Part shown: in pieces, positions 4,416-5,830 of the stretch
How positions within the stretch are numbered: position 1 is the first letter of the stretch
Layout: the number at the start of each line of letters is the position of its first letter
Source: an uncultured Lachnospiraceae bacterium
Lineage (GTDB): Bacteria; Bacillota; Clostridia; Lachnospirales; Lachnospiraceae
Reading direction: 5' to 3'
NCBI GenBank assembly: GCA_902782625.1
Contig: CACZNZ010000512.1
Location: 1-5,830, forward strand
DNA length: 5,830 nt
Translations under genes and position numbers: made by a program
Notes under the pieces: generated by a model
Seen by the model: the letters and a program-made list of their open reading frames with translations, nothing else
Told to the model about the DNA's origin: nothing
Database searches by the model: none

Positions 4416-5483
4416 ATGAAAAGAATACTGACGTGGATTATGGTAATTGGATTGGTTATCTGTGCAGCTTGCGGATGCAGCGACTCTTCACCAAATACAC
4501 CAATGCAATCTGGCAGCTCCAAATCCGGCGCTCAAAATAACGCACAGAATGAGGACTTCCAGGAAATTGCAGATGATGAACTGGGACTTCAGGCTATGGG
4601 AGAAGACGGAGCAGCGCCTTCCGGGAAACAGGGGGAAGGAACGCAGGAGACAACAAATGATAATGATAATAAAGATACTACGCAGAAGCTTGTATATACT
4701 GCATCTGTATCTGTGGAGACAAAAAAGTATGAGGAATCTCTGTCTGCTCTTCGAAAGAGTATTGCCAGCTGTCAGGGAATCGTTGAAAAAGAATCAGAGA
4801 GTAATAACGATTACAGCTGGACTGATGATCAGGCAGTGATCAATGGCGGACGCAGGAATGAGATGACAATCCGGATTCCTACAGAGAAATATGATGCATT
4901 TCTGTCCGGAATCGATCAGTATGGCATCGTGACCGATAAGAGCTCTAATGTGGAAAACATTACAAAGAGATACAGAGATACCGAAACCAGACAAAAGGCT
5001 TTGAAAGCGCAGGAAAAGAGACTTCTTGAGATGATGGAGAAGGCAAAGACCATCGATGAAATGATCACCGTTGAAAAGAGACTGACTGAGGTACAGACAG
5101 AACTCGAACTTACAGCCAACGAAATATCAACGATGGATACCGATGTTGCCTATTCCACGGTCTACCTGACTCTATCCGAAGTGACCAAAGAGCCGAAGAT
5201 TGGTAAACAGACCTTTGGCCAGCGTTTTGTTGAAGCCATTCATGATTCTCTGGCAAGTTTTATTCTGGTTTTGGAAGGAGCAATCATTGCTCTTGTATAT
5301 CTGCTTCCGCACCTGATCGTTATCGGATTGGTAGCTCTTGTGATATTCCTGATTGTTCGGTTTATCAAAAAAAGGAATCCCCCAAAAATGAAACCGAACA
5401 AGCCTGTATATCCAAAGATAAATACAGAAAGTATGCCGGATACGCAAGAAAAGCCTGAAAAAACAGAAACAGAAAAAAATTAG
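4416..5483 (+). CDS. DUF4349 domain lipoprotein with coiled coil and C-terminal membrane segment
   Basis: This 355-residue protein begins with a lipoprotein-type signal (MKRILTWIMVIGLVICAACGCSDS). The lipid-attachment cysteine is probably Cys19 (CAAC) or Cys21; neither matches the lipobox perfectly, as Leu at -3 is missing. A polar, Gln/Asn/Asp-rich linker follows (22-90). The DUF4349 domain runs from about 91 (LVYTASVSVETKKYEESLSAL) through RIPTEKYDAFLSGI and VTDKSSNVENITKRYRDTETR. It continues into a coiled coil at about 187-240 and a closing strand pair (VAYSTVYLTLSEV, 244-256). A 36-residue hydrophobic stretch (281-316, broken by Glu287 and Pro298) precedes a basic, Pro/Lys-rich tail. It should sit on the outer face of the membrane; its function is unknown. 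No convincing promoter is seen in the AT-rich leader 4315-4398 (TATGAT at 4376-4381 is the best -10). No terminator separates it from clpB. Confidence 0.85.
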   Translation: MKRILTWIMVIGLVICAACGCSDSSPNTPMQSGSSKSGAQNNAQNEDFQEIADDELGLQAMGEDGAAPSGKQGEGTQETTNDNDNKDTTQKLVYTASVSVETKKYEESLSALRKSIASCQGIVEKESESNNDYSWTDDQAVINGGRRNEMTIRIPTEKYDAFLSGIDQYGIVTDKSSNVENITKRYRDTETRQKALKAQEKRLLEMMEKAKTIDEMITVEKRLTEVQTELELTANEISTMDTDVAYSTVYLTLSEVTKEPKIGKQTFGQRFVEAIHDSLASFILVLEGAIIALVYLLPHLIVIGLVALVIFLIVRFIKKRNPPKMKPNKPVYPKINTESMPDTQEKPEKTETEKN

Positions 5484-5506
5484 CACTCTCCTATTGACGT
5501 GGCTAA
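5480..5506 (+). promoter_or_regulatory. CIRCE-like HrcA operator upstream of clpB (degenerate right arm)
   Basis: TTAGCACTC (5480-5488) equals the CIRCE left arm at 9 of 9 positions. After exactly 9 nt comes CGTGGCTAA (5498-5506), against the consensus right arm GAGTGCTAA. The outer GCTAA matches and the inner four bases do not; allowing one extra G gives GTG-G-CTAA. CIRCE is bound by the repressor HrcA in heat-shock operons. The element covers the stop codon of the DUF4349 gene and the clpB -35 box, a position suited to blocking RNA polymerase. Confidence 0.62.
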
Positions 5507-5522
5507 CAAAATGTGTTATATC
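5494..5522 (+). promoter_or_regulatory. Predicted clpB promoter
   Basis: TTGACG (5494-5499), a 17-nt spacer and TATATC (5517-5522), with a TG extension at 5514-5515, form a good sigma-A-type promoter. The start of transcription would be near 5529. The -35 lies inside the CIRCE-like element and the -10 inside the following inverted repeat. Confidence 0.65.
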
Positions 5523-5547
5523 ATTGTTATAGAAAGAATATAACACA
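5512..5547. repeat. Perfect 10-bp inverted repeat across the clpB -10, start point and ribosome site
   Basis: TGTGTTATAT (5512-5521) and ATATAACACA (5538-5547) are exact reverse complements separated by 16 nt, centred at 5529.5, the predicted transcription start. A further TGTTATA lies at 5525-5531, 11 nt after the copy at 5514-5520. The right arm touches the AGGAGGG ribosome site. It fits neither CIRCE nor the CtsR heptamer repeat. Confidence 0.6.
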
Positions 5548-5560
5548 GGAGGGCTATGTT

Positions 5561-5830
5561 ATGAATATTAATAAATTTACCCAAAAATCATTAGAAGCGG
5601 TCAATACATGTGAAAAACTAGCTTATCAATACGGTAATCCAGAGATTGACCAGGAACATTTTCTTTACAGCCTTTTAACCATCGATGACAGTCTGATTCG
5701 TAAACTGATCATAAAGATGGAGATAGATGCCGATACATTTCTTCAGCAGACACAGGCACTGGTTGATAAGAAACCGAAGGTTTCCGGCGGTCAGACCTAT
5801 ATCAGCAAGTCTCTAAATCAGGTGCTGGTA
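5561..5830 (+). CDS. clpB: ClpB ATP-dependent disaggregase, N-terminal 90 residues (runs off window)
   Basis: ATG 5561, with AGGAGGG at 5547-5553 seven nt upstream, opens a frame that stays open to the window end. The visible residues form the Clp N-terminal domain: MNINKFTQKSLEAVNTCEKLAYQYGNPEIDQEHFLYSLLTIDDSLIRKLI, with the typical KFTQKSLEAV helix and the IDQEHFLYSLL repeat. Next come KKPKVSGGQTYISKSLNQVL, where the PKVSGG linker is characteristic of ClpB rather than ClpC or ClpA. ClpB is a hexameric AAA+ chaperone that works with DnaK to rescue aggregated proteins; the two ATPase modules lie beyond the window. The CIRCE-like operator supports heat-shock control. The N-terminal domain alone cannot fully exclude a related Clp ATPase. 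Confidence 0.88.
   Translation, partial: MNINKFTQKSLEAVNTCEKLAYQYGNPEIDQEHFLYSLLTIDDSLIRKLIIKMEIDADTFLQQTQALVDKKPKVSGGQTYISKSLNQVLV

Noticed and set aside
4447..4839. 130-codon plus-strand frame inside the DUF4349 gene
   Set aside because: Shifted-frame shadow; the real frame has the signal peptide, the family domain and the ribosome site.
5172..5546. 124-codon minus-strand frame over the DUF4349 3' end
   Set aside because: No ribosome site, Phe/Tyr-rich from antisense of Lys-rich coding, and it runs across the clpB control region.
5480..5560. CtsR operator upstream of clpB
   Set aside because: No pair of GTCAAA-type heptamers is present; the visible signals fit CIRCE plus a different inverted repeat.
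1..5830. CRISPR arrays, tRNA genes, insertion sequences, riboswitches or toxin-antitoxin pairs
   Set aside because: Looked for on both strands; no regular repeat series, cloverleaf, transposase, known aptamer or typical small gene pair was recognised.

Overview
The window looks like chromosomal DNA of a low-to-medium GC Firmicute, most likely a Lachnospiraceae-type member of the Clostridia. This rests on the L32 protein beginning VSICPKNKSSKGRRD, a DUF177 (YceD) gene directly before rpmF, strong AGGAGG ribosome sites, sigma-A-like promoters, and protein types common in that family (stand-alone EutP-like GTPase, C_GCAxxG_C_C protein, DUF4349 lipoprotein, ClpB beginning MNINKFTQKS). No phage, insertion sequence, CRISPR array, tRNA or rRNA is visible. 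The species cannot be named from the sequence alone.

Layout. (1) Positions 1-365: the 3' end of a coiled-coil gene that enters from the left. (2) 392-1282: a perfect-consensus promoter, a DUF177/YceD gene, rpmF (L32, GTG start, too short for a 60-codon ORF filter) and a clear intrinsic terminator. plsX, which often follows this pair, is absent. (3) 1311-2936: a tight three-gene set with an integral membrane DUF1295/steroid-5-alpha-reductase-like protein, a double-ACT-domain protein and a cysteine-rich C_GCAxxG_C_C protein. No promoter separates this set from the rpmF terminator. (4) 3602-2925, minus strand: a 225-residue protein with the layout of a C39/papain-like cysteine peptidase; its 3' end overlaps the preceding gene by 12 bp. 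(5) 3648-4314: a divergent promoter pair, an orphan EutP/PduV-type GTPase and a strong terminator. (6) 4416-5483: a DUF4349 lipoprotein with a coiled coil and a C-terminal membrane segment. (7) 5480-5830: a heat-shock control region and the first 90 codons of clpB, which runs off the right edge.

How the parts relate. The YceD-rpmF unit is translation housekeeping. clpB is stress-controlled: a 27-bp CIRCE-like element (HrcA operator), with a perfect left arm and a degenerate right arm, overlaps both the stop codon of the DUF4349 gene and the clpB -35 box. A second, perfect 10-bp inverted repeat is centred on the predicted clpB start of transcription and does not match CIRCE. The remaining genes are conserved but poorly understood. 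No complete new defence or metabolic system is evident. The most noteworthy items are the two layers of possible control at clpB, the uncharacterised cysteine-peptidase-like protein, and the divergent promoter region between that gene and the orphan EutP gene.
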